NCBI GenBank assembly: GCA_037903355.1
Contig: JBAJFE010000042.1
Location: 4,104,001-4,168,000 of the forward strand
DNA from: Trichuris trichiura
Taxonomy: Eukaryota > Nematoda > Enoplea > Trichinellida > Trichuridae
DNA length: 64,000 bases
Reading direction: 5' to 3'
Shown here: positions 63,858-64,000 of the stretch, piece by piece
How the letters are laid out: each line of letters begins with the position of its first letter
Position numbering within the stretch: position 1 is the first letter of the stretch
Notes under the pieces: generated by a model
Told to the model about the DNA's origin: nothing
Databases searched by the model: none
What the model saw: only the letters and a program-made list of their open reading frames with translations
Position numbers and translations under genes: made by a program

Positions 63858-64000
63858 TACCTGCTTGATCCTGCCAGTAGTTGTATGCTTCTCTCCAGGA
63901 CTGAGCCATGCAAATCGAAGGGCGCATCGCTGAACAGTGAAGCCGCGAATGGCTCATTACAGCAGTCACTGTTCGCTAGAACTTATGTCCATCTGGACAA
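63858..64000 (+). rRNA. 5' end of 18S (SSU) rRNA sequence, cut by the window edge
   Basis: TACCTGCTTGATCCTGCCAG, GTATGCTTCTCTC, GAGCCATGCAAATC, then GCGAATGGCTCATTACAGCA correspond in order and spacing to the universal start of eukaryotic 18S rRNA (TACCTGGTTGATCCTGCCAG, ATATGCTTGTCTC, AAGCCATGCATGTC, GCGAATGGCTCATTA). Several normally invariant bases differ (GG to GC in the first word, ATGT to AAAT in the third). It may be a pseudogene or a divergent unit; only 143 nt are visible. Confidence 0.75.

Noticed and set aside
1..64000. CRISPR arrays, operons, ribosome-binding sites, bacterial-type systems
   Set aside because: Introns, eukaryotic domain families, LTR and Penelope elements and 18S rRNA show this is eukaryotic; no regularly spaced direct repeats were seen.

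Overview
The window is eukaryotic nuclear DNA from a compact invertebrate genome. Most introns I can place are 37-62 nt with GT..AG ends, the window ends in the 5' end of an 18S rRNA sequence, and about 40% of it is transposon-derived. Intron size, base composition and the element mix (pogo, mariner, hAT, copia, gypsy, Penelope) would fit a clade I nematode such as a whipworm. That assignment is inference; no species marker was tested.

The one confidently identified host gene is the ortholog of BPTF / NURF301 / nurf-1, the large subunit of the NURF chromatin remodeller. It runs on the + strand from 24646 to 46130. I joined 23 exons whose phases all agree (5559 nt, 1852 codons plus stop). They encode, in order, an acidic N terminus, a DDT domain, a PHD finger, the WHIM-like region, the conserved YPSPRP block, a Ser/Thr-rich middle, a basic coiled region, two tandem PHD fingers and a bromodomain. 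Its large introns hold an antisense pogo transposase relic and an antisense Penelope-like element.

Left of it, 0-13 kb holds one probable membrane glycoprotein gene (6.05-8.3 kb), the 3' end of another membrane protein gene (to 4846), a mariner relic, pogo-type MITEs, three back-to-back foldback elements (9.07-10.44 kb), a deleted pogo transposase and a copia pol relic. From 13179 to 23197 lies one LTR element (5-bp target duplication ATGGG) into which at least three other LTR insertions have nested. Right of BPTF, 46-64 kb is gene-poor. It has a Tigger/pogo relic, hammerhead-like repeats, a gypsy relic with a solo LTR, large palindromes, a clean non-autonomous hAT element with an 8-bp target duplication, a few orphan exon-like segments, and the start of an 18S-like sequence.

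The most unusual signals are: a recurrent motif of the form CTGANGACGG..CCGAAA at about nine places, including the flanks of the Penelope element, resembling hammerhead ribozyme cores; a BPTF bromodomain that keeps its fold register but has lost the acetyl-lysine-binding Asn; the datable nested retrotransposon stack with an apparent microhomology deletion; and the divergent 18S start.
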